DNA of 14,581 bases from UBA1413 sp964395045 (GTDB lineage Bacteria > Bacteroidota > Bacteroidia > Bacteroidales > Prolixibacteraceae), in NCBI GenBank assembly GCA_964395045.1, contig CAYNBE010000076.1, positions 1 to 14,581 of the forward strand. The letters run 5' to 3'. Position 1 is the stretch's first letter. Every line of letters starts with the position of its first letter. Positions 7,577 through 13,824 of this stretch are shown here, piece by piece. Position numbers and translations under genes: made by a program. The notes under the pieces are model-generated. The model was not told where the DNA came from, searched no databases, and saw only the letters and a list, made by a program, of their open reading frames with translations.

Positions 7577-8704
7577 TCAGACTTGAATGGTTTCACTGAA
7601 AGCGTTCATAAAAATATCGGCTTCGGTTTTTGAAAGGGTCAGCGGGGGAAGCAAACGGATGGTGTTTGTGCCGCTGAAACCTGTAAATATATGGTGTTTT
7701 TCGAGCAGCTTTCTCCTGATCTCTTTTACAGGAGAAGGAAATTCGATGCCGATCATCAGGCCGCGGCCCCTGGCCTGAAAACCACCGGAGATGGCACGGA
7801 GACGGCTCAGGAGGTAATCGCCGACCATGGCTGCATTTTCGGTCAGGTTTTCCTGTTTCATCACTTCCAGTACGGCGAGGGCCGCAGCGCATGCGAGATG
7901 GTTTCCGCCGAAGGTTGTTCCCAGCATTCCGTAACGGGGTTCGATTTCCGGTGATATCAACAGCCCCCCGATGGGAAAACCATTGCCCATTCCTTTGGCC
8001 ACCGTGATGAGATCAGGTGTCACATCATTGTAACTGTGGGCAAAAAATCTTCCGCTTCGCCCATATCCACTCTGGATTTCATCGAGAATCAGGAGGGTCC
8101 CATACAGCCGGCAAAGCTTTTCCAGCCCTTTCAAAAAATCCGGATCAGGAAGCCTGATCCCTCCGACTCCCTGGATTCCTTCGACCAGTACCCCGGCAAT
8201 GTCTCCTTTTTCCAGGGCTGTTTTCACAGGCCCCAGGTCGTTGAAAGGAAGGATGACAGCGTTTTCGGTACGGTTCACGGGGGAGACAATCGACGGGTTA
8301 TCGGTAAGGGCAACTGCTGCCGAGGTACGGCCATGAAATCCCTTGCTGAAGGCAATGAATTTTTTTCTTCCTGTAGCGAACGATGCCAACTTGATTGCAT
8401 TTTCATTTGCTTCAGCTCCCGAATTCACCAGGAAAAGAGTGTATCCGGGGTATCCCGATTGTTCTCCCAGCCTTAATGCCAGTTCTTCCTGTAAAGGATT
8501 CCGGACCGAATTGGAATAGAATCCTATTTTGTGAAGCTGTTCCGTGATTTTTTCCACGTACCTGGGGTGGCAATGCCCGATGGAAATCACGGCATGTCCT
8601 CCGTACAGGTCAAGATAGGGGGTGCCGCTCTCATCCCAGACAGTACATCCAAATGCTTTGGCAGGGGTAACCGGAAGCAGCGGATAAACATCGAATAATT
8701 TCAT
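7577..8704 (-). CDS. argD: Acylornithine aminotransferase ArgD (probably N-succinylornithine)
   Basis: A class III, PLP-dependent aminotransferase of 375 residues, converting N-acyl-glutamate semialdehyde to N-acylornithine with glutamate as amino donor. Expected features are present: the cofactor phosphate loop NSGAEANE (94-101), GFHGRTSAA (122-130), LILDEIQSGYGRSG with Asp208 contacting the PLP ring nitrogen, and the Schiff-base Lys237 in TVAKGMGNGFPIGG. The length is slightly short of 390-400-residue ArgD proteins because the N-terminus is compact (MKLFDVYPLLPV), a form I associate with Bacteroidota. The neighbouring ArgF' is of the succinylornithine type, so I infer a succinylated substrate. 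Family members often also accept succinyldiaminopimelate or ornithine. It lies 36 bp after argC and 13 bp before proC. Confidence 0.94.
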   Translation of the reverse strand: MKLFDVYPLLPVTPAKAFGCTVWDESGTPYLDLYGGHAVISIGHCHPRYVEKITEQLHKIGFYSNSVRNPLQEELALRLGEQSGYPGYTLFLVNSGAEANENAIKLASFATGRKKFIAFSKGFHGRTSAAVALTDNPSIVSPVNRTENAVILPFNDLGPVKTALEKGDIAGVLVEGIQGVGGIRLPDPDFLKGLEKLCRLYGTLLILDEIQSGYGRSGRFFAHSYNDVTPDLITVAKGMGNGFPIGGLLISPEIEPRYGMLGTTFGGNHLACAAALAVLEVMKQENLTENAAMVGDYLLSRLRAISGGFQARGRGLMIGIEFPSPVKEIRRKLLEKHHIFTGFSGTNTIRLLPPLTLSKTEADIFMNAFSETIQV

Positions 8705-8740
8705 GATAAGATTTCGGATTTCGGTTATTGTGATTAAGAT

Positions 8741-9715
8741 TCAAAAGGCTACCGGTTTCAGATGAAGGCCCATGGTTTCATCAAGCCCCGACATCAGGTT
8801 CATATTCTGGACAGCCTGACCTGATGCTCCTTTCAGCAGATTGTCGCTGCAGGTGACGATAACCAGCTTTGAACCATGTTTCTCGGTGTATACCAAAGCT
8901 TTGTTGGTGTTCACCACCTGTTTCAGGGATGGGTTCTCCGGTGTGACGATGGTAAACGGGTGCCGGTCATAAAAATCTGAATAAAGCCGGAAAGCATCTT
9001 CGGCAGTGCCGTCAAATTCTGTATAGGCCGATACAAAAATTCCCCTGGTGAAATTCCCGCGGATGGGGATGAAATTCAGTTCACCGGTGAATCCGGGTTG
9101 CAGCTGGCAGAGGGTTTGGAGGATTTCTTCCTGGTGCTGGTGTTCAAAAATCTTATATGCACTGATGTTCCCGTCCCTCCAGCTGAAGTGGGTTGTTTCG
9201 GATGGCATTTGTCCCGCCCCTGTGGAACCGGTTACGGCCTGGACATGCAGTTCCGACCGGAGCATACCTTCGGCAGCAAGTGGCAGAAATGCAAGTTCGA
9301 TGGCTGTGGCAAAACAGCCCGGATTGGCTATAAAGGAGGCATTACGGATGATATCTCGGTTACATTCGGGCAAGCCGTAAACAAATGGATTGAACGGGTC
9401 GCTGATTCTGAAATCGGTACTGAGATCGATAACCTTCACCCCGTCGGGTATCTGGTTTTTTTGCAGGAATAATTTTGACTTTCCATGCCCCTGGCAGAGA
9501 AAAACCACATCGGCTGAAGCTATATCCGGGTCAGCGGTAAAGAAAAGACCAGTCTCACCTTCCATGTCGCGGTGAACATCGGTTACCGGCGATCGGGCAT
9601 GGCTTGTGCTCTGGACAAACGCAATCTCAGCGGAGGGATGGTTCAACAGAATCCGGATCAACTCGCCTGCTGTGTAACCGGCGCCTCCTATGATTCCGAC
9701 TCGTATTTTTTTCAT
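8741..9715 (-). CDS. argC: N-acyl-gamma-glutamyl-phosphate reductase ArgC
   Basis: ArgC reduces N-acylglutamyl phosphate to the semialdehyde with NADPH. I choose the ATG at 9715, giving 324 residues starting MKKIRVGIIGGAGYTAGEL, where the Rossmann motif GGAGYTAG is at the expected position. An ATG nine codons earlier is possible but adds a lysine-rich extension. The catalytic cysteine is Cys134 in ANPGCFATA. HFSWRDGNISAYKIFEHQHQ and FIPIRGNFTRGI are conserved blocks of the short (type 2) ArgC seen in this phylum. It follows argG after 68 bp and precedes argD after 36 bp. By context the acyl group is probably succinyl, which ArgC does not itself reveal. Confidence 0.95.
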   Translation of the reverse strand: MKKIRVGIIGGAGYTAGELIRILLNHPSAEIAFVQSTSHARSPVTDVHRDMEGETGLFFTADPDIASADVVFLCQGHGKSKLFLQKNQIPDGVKVIDLSTDFRISDPFNPFVYGLPECNRDIIRNASFIANPGCFATAIELAFLPLAAEGMLRSELHVQAVTGSTGAGQMPSETTHFSWRDGNISAYKIFEHQHQEEILQTLCQLQPGFTGELNFIPIRGNFTRGIFVSAYTEFDGTAEDAFRLYSDFYDRHPFTIVTPENPSLKQVVNTNKALVYTEKHGSKLVIVTCSDNLLKGASGQAVQNMNLMSGLDETMGLHLKPVAF

Positions 9716-9783
9716 ATCCGTTTTTTTGTTTTTCCCCATCACCGGTTGGTTGAATGACCAGCCGGCAGTTGCATGGCTTTAAT

Positions 9784-10977
9784 TTATTCCTGATGGTTTA
9801 CCGCGTGGTAAATTTTCAATGCATTCGCGAGGATGGCAGTGAATCCTTTCACCTCCTCACCTGTCCACCCTTTGCTTTCCTCTCCGTAGTGCCCGAAAGA
9901 GGAATTCATCAGGTCGTTGGACGATTCGATCCCAAGGAGTTCAAAACGATACGGGTGAAGCCTGACAAAGACAGTTCCGTTCACGTTTTCCTGTGTGCTT
10001 TCGAGGAAACGCTCCATGTTGCGCATAACCGGATCGAGATACATGGCTTCGTGGAAGAACATTCCGTACCAGTTGGCGATCTGTTCCTTCCAGTATAGCT
10101 GCCATTTTGTGAGTGTATGTTTTTCAAGCAGGTGGTGCGATTTCAGAATGATAAGCGGTGCAGGGGCTTCGAATCCAACCCGACCCTTGATGCCGATGAT
10201 GGTGTCGCCGACGTGCATATCGCGCCCTATTGCATACGGTGCCGACAGTTGGTCGAGGGCCTGGATGGCAGAGGGACCGTCGGGAAAGGTTTCTCCGTTG
10301 ATAGCTTTCAGCTCACCTTTCACAAATGAGAGTGAAATTTCGAGGGGATCGGTGGCCATCAGGTGGCGCGGATACGCGCTTTCAGGCAGCGGTTTTGATG
10401 AGGTCAGGGTTTCCCTGCCGCCGATGCTGGTTCCCCACAATCCCTGGTTGATGGAATACTGCATCTTCACAAAATCGTCGTCCACACCGTGTTTCTTCAG
10501 GTATTCGATTTCCTGGTCACGGCTCAGGGCCAGGTCCCGGATGGGGGTGATGATTCTGATTCCCGGAGCCAGCACCTGGAAAGTAAGGTCAAACCGCACC
10601 TGGTCGTTTCCGGCACCGGTGCTACCGTGAGCAACATATCCCGCTCCGATCTTTTTAGCGTATTCGATGATGGCAATGGCCTGAAATACCCTTTCGGAAC
10701 TGACCGAAACAGGGTAGGTGTTGTTCCTCAATATATTGCCATATACCATATAGCGGATGCATTTCTCGTAATAATCTGAAGTAATGTCGATGGTTACATG
10801 TTCTTTTGCACCAAGGCGGTAAGCCTTTCGCTCAATCCTCTCCAGGTCTTCGGCTGAAAAACCTCCTGTATTTGCAATGGCTGTGTAAACGTCGAACCCT
10901 TTTTCTTCGGTCAGGTATTTGACACAAAACGATGTGTCGAGGCCTCCGCTGAAGGCTAAAACCAATTTTTCTTTCAT
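9784..10977 (-). CDS. argG: Argininosuccinate synthase ArgG
   Basis: ArgG condenses citrulline and aspartate with ATP cleavage to argininosuccinate. The 397-residue protein begins MKEKLVLAFSGGLDTS; the ATP-pyrophosphatase loop SGGLDTS is at residues 10-16. Downstream family blocks include VAHGSTGAGNDQVRFD and the substrate-binding QYSINQGLWGTSIGG. Length matches the usual 390-410 residues. It lies 54 bp after the GNAT gene and 68 bp before argC. In this pathway its citrulline must first be released from N-acyl-citrulline by a deacylase that is not in the window, and argH, its usual downstream partner, is also absent. Confidence 0.97.
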   Translation of the reverse strand: MKEKLVLAFSGGLDTSFCVKYLTEEKGFDVYTAIANTGGFSAEDLERIERKAYRLGAKEHVTIDITSDYYEKCIRYMVYGNILRNNTYPVSVSSERVFQAIAIIEYAKKIGAGYVAHGSTGAGNDQVRFDLTFQVLAPGIRIITPIRDLALSRDQEIEYLKKHGVDDDFVKMQYSINQGLWGTSIGGRETLTSSKPLPESAYPRHLMATDPLEISLSFVKGELKAINGETFPDGPSAIQALDQLSAPYAIGRDMHVGDTIIGIKGRVGFEAPAPLIILKSHHLLEKHTLTKWQLYWKEQIANWYGMFFHEAMYLDPVMRNMERFLESTQENVNGTVFVRLHPYRFELLGIESSNDLMNSSFGHYGEESKGWTGEEVKGFTAILANALKIYHAVNHQE

Positions 10978-11031
10978 CTTGATCGTCTGTCGTTATGTTT
11001 TTATTTTATCTATGAAACCGAATCTAAGTGA

Positions 11032-11691
11032 TCAGGAAGTGGCCCTGTCTTTCCGCAATAATCCGAGTGCTTTTCGCGGATTGAGTTTCCGCATGGTATC
11101 GAGAAGGGAACGTTTCTTTATTTCACTTCCATTGCCGTTCTTCTCGGTTTCCCAGGCCGGATCGTAGAGCATACCTGTGCAAAGACATTTGGTACGGCCG
11201 GTACGCTGAAGAATGTCGTAATTGACACACCCCTGGCATCCATTCCAAAAGGAGTCGTCGGTAGTCAGTTCCGAATAGGTCACTGGCCGGTATCCCAACT
11301 GATGATTTATTTTCATTACAGCCAGGCCGGTGGTAAGGCCGAAGATTTTAGCCTGGGGAAACCGTTTCCGGGAGAGCTCAAATGCTTTTTTCTTGATCTC
11401 CCTTGCCAGTCCGATCCCCCTATATTCAGGGCTGACAATCAGTCCTGAATTGGCGACAAACTGCTGATGCCCCCAGGTTTCAATGTAACAAAAGCCTGCA
11501 AATATCTCCCCATCAAGGGCAATAATGGCTTTCCCTTCCTGCATCTTGCCGGCAAGGTATTCAAAAGTGCGGCGGGCAATCCCTGTCCCGCGCTGCTTCG
11601 CTGCAGTGTCGATGGTGTCGTTGATCGTATCCACATACCGGATATGTTGCTCACCCGCTACTTCTATGACTATGTTTTTTAATTCTTTCAT
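11032..11691 (-). CDS. GNAT acyltransferase, probable N-succinylglutamate synthase of the arginine operon
   Basis: A 219-residue GNAT-fold protein. The acyl-CoA pyrophosphate-binding motif is YRGIGLA (90-96), preceded by the conserved beta-strand NSGLIVSPEY. N-terminal blocks (YVDTINDTI, RGTGIARRTFEYL) are typical of the GNAT protein found beside argG in many Bacteroidota. No canonical argA or argJ is present, and from memory the Bacteroides thetaiotaomicron homologue has been assigned as the missing N-acylglutamate synthase, so I infer that it acylates glutamate, here with succinyl-CoA. Four cysteines near the C-terminus, Cys152, Cys155, Cys169 and Cys171 (CQGC then CLC), form a CxxC-x13-CxC pattern that could bind metal. 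The last 40 residues are charged and probably flexible. It is the first enzyme gene after argR, 131 bp away. Confidence 0.85.
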   Translation of the reverse strand: MKELKNIVIEVAGEQHIRYVDTINDTIDTAAKQRGTGIARRTFEYLAGKMQEGKAIIALDGEIFAGFCYIETWGHQQFVANSGLIVSPEYRGIGLAREIKKKAFELSRKRFPQAKIFGLTTGLAVMKINHQLGYRPVTYSELTTDDSFWNGCQGCVNYDILQRTGRTKCLCTGMLYDPAWETEKNGNGSEIKKRSLLDTMRKLNPRKALGLLRKDRATS

Positions 11692-11822
11692 GCCCGAATG
11701 TTTTTCCTGTGTTGAATCATTTTCATATCGAATTATCTGATATATTTTTTGTCTTTAATTTTAATAACCACCGCTTTTCCACGCTCAGGATTACCTGAAA
11801 GCCTTATGAAAGATAGTTTTTA
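11692..11822 (-). promoter_or_regulatory. Spacer between argR and the GNAT gene with hairpin and operator-like string
   Basis: This 131-bp AT-rich gap probably holds the start of the main arg-pro transcript. At 11785-11798 TCAGG and CCTGA form a 5-bp hairpin around four bases, just past the argR stop, without a clear T-run. At 11713-11725 TGAATCATTTTCA is a near-palindrome like an ArgR half-site pair but one base too short for the E. coli consensus. No clean TAnnTTTG promoter is visible. Treat these as pointers only. Confidence 0.25.
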
Positions 11823-12335
11823 TTATATCCGGATCAACCCCTCCTTGTCGGTTGCCTGAATTTTTGTTTTTACCATGGGCATGGCCCTGATGACAGAGCT
11901 TACCAGTTCCCCGGCAGATTCTTTTTCTTTCAGTACCACGAGGATTGTGTCGTCGCCTGCAATGGTTCCCAGAACAGAGGGAGTATCCGTTTTGTCAATG
12001 ACTGAAGCAATGCTGCTGGCATACCCCGGGAGGGTGCGGATAACGCCCAGGTTCCCCGAGAAATTCAGACTGATAAAGCCCTCTGCAAGATAATTGGCTT
12101 TTTGTCCCTCCCCAGATGATCCCGGTACGATTTCTTCGGGCACAACATAGGTATACCCTTCCTGACCGGAGGGGACCTTGACCACCTGCATCATTTTAAG
12201 ATCTCTTGATAGGGTGGCTTGGGTAAGGACGATCCCTTTTACCCTGAGCATCTGCAGGAGGGATTCCTGGTTAGATATCCTCCCCGATGAGATGATCTCC
12301 CGTATCACCCCCTGCCGCCATTCCCTGTTTTTCAT
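11823..12335 (-). CDS. argR: Arginine repressor ArgR
   Basis: ArgR is the hexameric arginine-responsive DNA-binding regulator. Start at 12335 gives 170 residues beginning MKNREWRQGVIREII; a longer in-frame ATG at 12380 would add 15 residues that do not look like the family. The N-terminal winged helix-turn-helix covers about residues 8-65, with the recognition segment LTQATLSRDLKMM (Ser43, Arg44). After a variable linker, the C-terminal oligomerisation and arginine-binding domain begins near residue 84 and carries GTIAGDDTILVVL (123-135), including the Asp pair that binds arginine. It is the first gene of the minus-strand arginine cluster and diverges from carA. Operator-like palindromes lie upstream, one of them on its own promoter motif, which suggests autoregulation. 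Confidence 0.93.
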   Translation of the reverse strand: MKNREWRQGVIREIISSGRISNQESLLQMLRVKGIVLTQATLSRDLKMMQVVKVPSGQEGYTYVVPEEIVPGSSGEGQKANYLAEGFISLNFSGNLGVIRTLPGYASSIASVIDKTDTPSVLGTIAGDDTILVVLKEKESAGELVSSVIRAMPMVKTKIQATDKEGLIRI

Positions 12336-12380
12336 GTGTTTTAAATTTTTAGGTTCATTTGCTAAAATTAGTGGAAACAT

Positions 12381-12430
12381 ATGCCTGCCTGCCGCCTGCC
12401 TGATACCTGCCTGCCGGTAGGCAGGGCAGG
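12381..12430. repeat. REP-like GC-rich palindromic repeat in the argR leader
   Basis: A block of CCTGCC/GGCAGG units. At 12406-12425 there is a 20-base near-perfect palindrome (CCTGCCTGCC against GGTAGGCAGG, one G-T wobble), and two further CTGCCTGCC-like direct copies lie just upstream. Such palindromes are widespread between genes in Bacteroidota. It lies between the inferred argR transcription start and the argR ATG, so it would be transcribed as a strong hairpin in the argR leader. Confidence 0.75.
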
Positions 12431-12497
12431 TAGGTAATTCGCATGTAAGAGTTCATCATTCCGGTTGGTGTTTCGCTAAACATGCTCATTTCATTAG

Positions 12498-12535
12498 ATG
12501 TATATTTATTCGTAAATTTTTGCAAAAATATACAT
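12498..12535. promoter_or_regulatory. Paired ArgR-operator-like palindromes between argR and carA
   Basis: ATGTATATTT (12498-12507) and AAATATACAT (12526-12535) form a perfect 10-bp inverted repeat. Each arm is the outer half of a box resembling the classical ARG consensus TGAATwwwwATTCA: box 1 is TGTATATTTATTCG (12499-12512, two mismatches in ten fixed positions) and box 2 is TGCAAAAATATACA (12521-12534, weaker). Their centres are 22 bp apart, close to the 21-bp spacing of paired E. coli boxes. A second palindrome, ATTTTTGCAAAAAT, sits at 12516-12529. Since the flanking genes are argR and carA, ArgR binding is the natural reading. The E. coli consensus may not hold in this phylum. Confidence 0.5.
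12523..12530 (-). promoter_or_regulatory. Candidate argR -7 promoter element
   Basis: On the minus strand TATTTTTG matches TAnnTTTG. It falls inside the second operator-like box, so a bound regulator would block it. The -33 region is poor. Transcription from here would give argR a leader of about 180 bases containing the palindromic repeat. Confidence 0.4.
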
Positions 12536-12549
12536 TGTTTAAAATGTTG

Positions 12550-12581
12550 TTGTCCGAATGTCCGGTTTTTTCTTATTTTTG
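12550..12581 (+). promoter_or_regulatory. Candidate carAB promoter
   Basis: TATTTTTG at 12574-12581 matches the Bacteroidota -7 consensus TAnnTTTG. A TTG at 12550-12552, part of TGTTGTTG, lies 21 bp upstream and is a reasonable -33 element. The start site would be near 12588, leaving a leader of about 130 bases before carA that contains two hairpins. The operator-like boxes lie about 15 bp upstream of the -33 element. Confidence 0.5.
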
Positions 12582-12610
12582 CCGGAGATTTAATTTTGGT
12601 ACACTGTAAA

Positions 12611-12724
12611 ATGATGCTGAACATAAAAGTGCTACCGGGTAACCGGAGCGTGAAGGAGATGCGTTTGAACCATTTGGCTTGGTCAAACGCATTTTTTATG
12701 AAATTTCAGTCGGATAAGCTATGA
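12611..12724 (+). CDS. Candidate 37-codon leader ORF overlapping the carA start
   Basis: An ATG-ATG start about 23 bases after the inferred carAB transcription start opens a 37-codon frame (MMLNIKVLPGNRSVKEM and onward). It ends at TGA 12722-12724, overlapping the carA ATG as ATGA. The frame spans both leader hairpins, and the terminator T-run encodes two phenylalanines. Arg codons number only two, so a classical arginine-run leader peptide is not evident. carA itself has no clear ribosome-binding site, so translational coupling from this frame is plausible. No homologue is known to me, and chance is possible. Confidence 0.35.
   Translation: MMLNIKVLPGNRSVKEMRLNHLAWSNAFFMKFQSDKL
12631..12649 (+). 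promoter_or_regulatory. GNRA-loop hairpin in the carAB leader
   Basis: CCGG (12635-12638) and CCGG (12643-12646) pair around the GTAA tetraloop, a GNRA type. The stem continues with GCT (12631-12633) and AGC (12647-12649) across a bulged A at 12634. It is a compact, stable RNA element ten bases upstream of the terminator stem, and could be a regulator-binding or pausing element. It matches no riboswitch class I recognise. Confidence 0.45.
12659..12697 (+). terminator. Intrinsic terminator in the carAB leader, candidate attenuator
   Basis: ATGCGTTTGA (12659-12668) pairs perfectly with TCAAACGCAT (12683-12692). With A12668 bulged, ACC/GGT pairing inside the loop gives a stem of about 12 bp. 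Six T residues follow directly (12692-12697). This is a textbook intrinsic terminator on the plus strand, but it lies after the inferred carAB promoter and 23 bp before carA. No gene ends just upstream, so attenuation of carAB is the most natural role. I did not find a clear anti-terminator pairing by eye. Confidence 0.75.
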
Positions 12725-13824
12725 GGACAGGTGTGAAAGAAGCCAGACTGGTTCTGGAAGACGGGAATATATTTCCGGGAAAATCGTTTGGATGCCTGAA
12801 GTCTGTGGCAGGCGAGGTAGTTTTTTATACCGGGATGACGGGGTATCCCGAGAGCCTGACCGATCCTTCATATACCGGGCAGATTCTTGTATCGGCCTAT
12901 CCGATGGTCGGAAATTACGGGGTTCCAGGCGACAGATTTGAGAACGGGATTCATGCTTATTTTGAATCGGACCGGATTCATGTTTCTGGTCTGGTTGTGG
13001 CCGACTATTCATTTCATTACAGCCACTGGAATGCGGGCAGGAGCCTGGATGAGTGGTTGAAGGAGCACCAGGTGCCCGGTTTGTACGGAATAGACACCCG
13101 CCGGCTGACTAAAATTCTGCGTGAAAAAGGTTCTATGCTCGGAAAGATAGTATTTGACGGAGATGAACCGGATTTTTATGATCCAAACCTTGAAAATCTG
13201 GTGGCCCTTGCAGGAACGCGCAGAAAGGAGATTTATGGCAACGGCGCTCTCAGGGTGGTTTTGGTCGACTGCGGCGTCAAGAACAACATCATCAGGTGTT
13301 TGCTGCGGAGAAATACCACCATCGTTCGTGTTCCCTGGAACCATGATTTCACGGGGGAGGAGTACGACGGGATTTTTCTTTCCAATGGTCCGGGCGATCC
13401 GGCCATGTGTACCGAAACTATCCACAATATCAGGAAAGTACTGGGCGATGATAAGCCGGTTATGGGGATTTGTCTTGGCAACCAGTTGCTGGCCCGTGCA
13501 GCGGGGGCTGACACCTACAAGCTGAAATATGGGCACCGGAGCCATAACCAGCCGGTACTTCTGGCGGGCACCGAGCGTTGTTTCATTACCTCCCAGAACC
13601 ATGGTTATGCTGTTGCTCCCGATTCTCTTCCGGCAGAGTGGGAGCCGCTATTCGTCAATGTGAACGACCAAACCAACGAAGGGATCAGGCACCGGACCAT
13701 GCCGTATTTCTCGGTCCAGTTCCACCCTGAAGCTTCCAGCGGGCCTGTAGATACCGAATTTCTTTTTGATGATTTCATCCGGAATATGCAACATGTAAAA
13801 AAAGGGGGACAAAAACATGGATGA
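12721..13824 (+). CDS. carA: Carbamoyl phosphate synthase small subunit CarA
   Basis: CarA is the glutaminase subunit that delivers ammonia to CarB for carbamoyl phosphate synthesis, feeding arginine and pyrimidine pathways. The 367-residue protein has the N-terminal CarA domain (about 1-150, starting RLVLEDGNIFPGKSFG, with FYTGMTGYPESLTDPSY) and a class I glutamine amidotransferase domain (about 178-355). The catalytic triad is Cys251 in GICLGNQLL, His335 and Glu337 in QFHPEASSGP. The oxyanion-side motif SNGPGDP is at 221-227. Length is normal. The ATG at 12721 is preceded by no clear Shine-Dalgarno sequence and overlaps the stop of a leader frame. Its stop overlaps the carB start by eight bases. 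A terminator hairpin and operator-like sites lie upstream. Confidence 0.97.
   Translation: MRTGVKEARLVLEDGNIFPGKSFGCLKSVAGEVVFYTGMTGYPESLTDPSYTGQILVSAYPMVGNYGVPGDRFENGIHAYFESDRIHVSGLVVADYSFHYSHWNAGRSLDEWLKEHQVPGLYGIDTRRLTKILREKGSMLGKIVFDGDEPDFYDPNLENLVALAGTRRKEIYGNGALRVVLVDCGVKNNIIRCLLRRNTTIVRVPWNHDFTGEEYDGIFLSNGPGDPAMCTETIHNIRKVLGDDKPVMGICLGNQLLARAAGADTYKLKYGHRSHNQPVLLAGTERCFITSQNHGYAVAPDSLPAEWEPLFVNVNDQTNEGIRHRTMPYFSVQFHPEASSGPVDTEFLFDDFIRNMQHVKKGGQKHG

Noticed and set aside
6832..7599. Plus-strand reading frame of about 255 codons
   Set aside because: It is antisense to proC, whose motifs and length are unambiguous. The translated peptide is rich in His, Gly and Asp and shows no domain, as expected of a shadow frame.
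9995..10630. Plus-strand reading frame of about 211 codons
   Set aside because: It is antisense to argG and has the Ser/Arg-rich composition of a shadow frame with no recognisable motif.
12355..12624. Minus-strand frame containing LPCLPAGRYQAGG
   Set aside because: This peptide is the well-known false translation of the CCTGCC/GGCAGG palindrome and not a protein.
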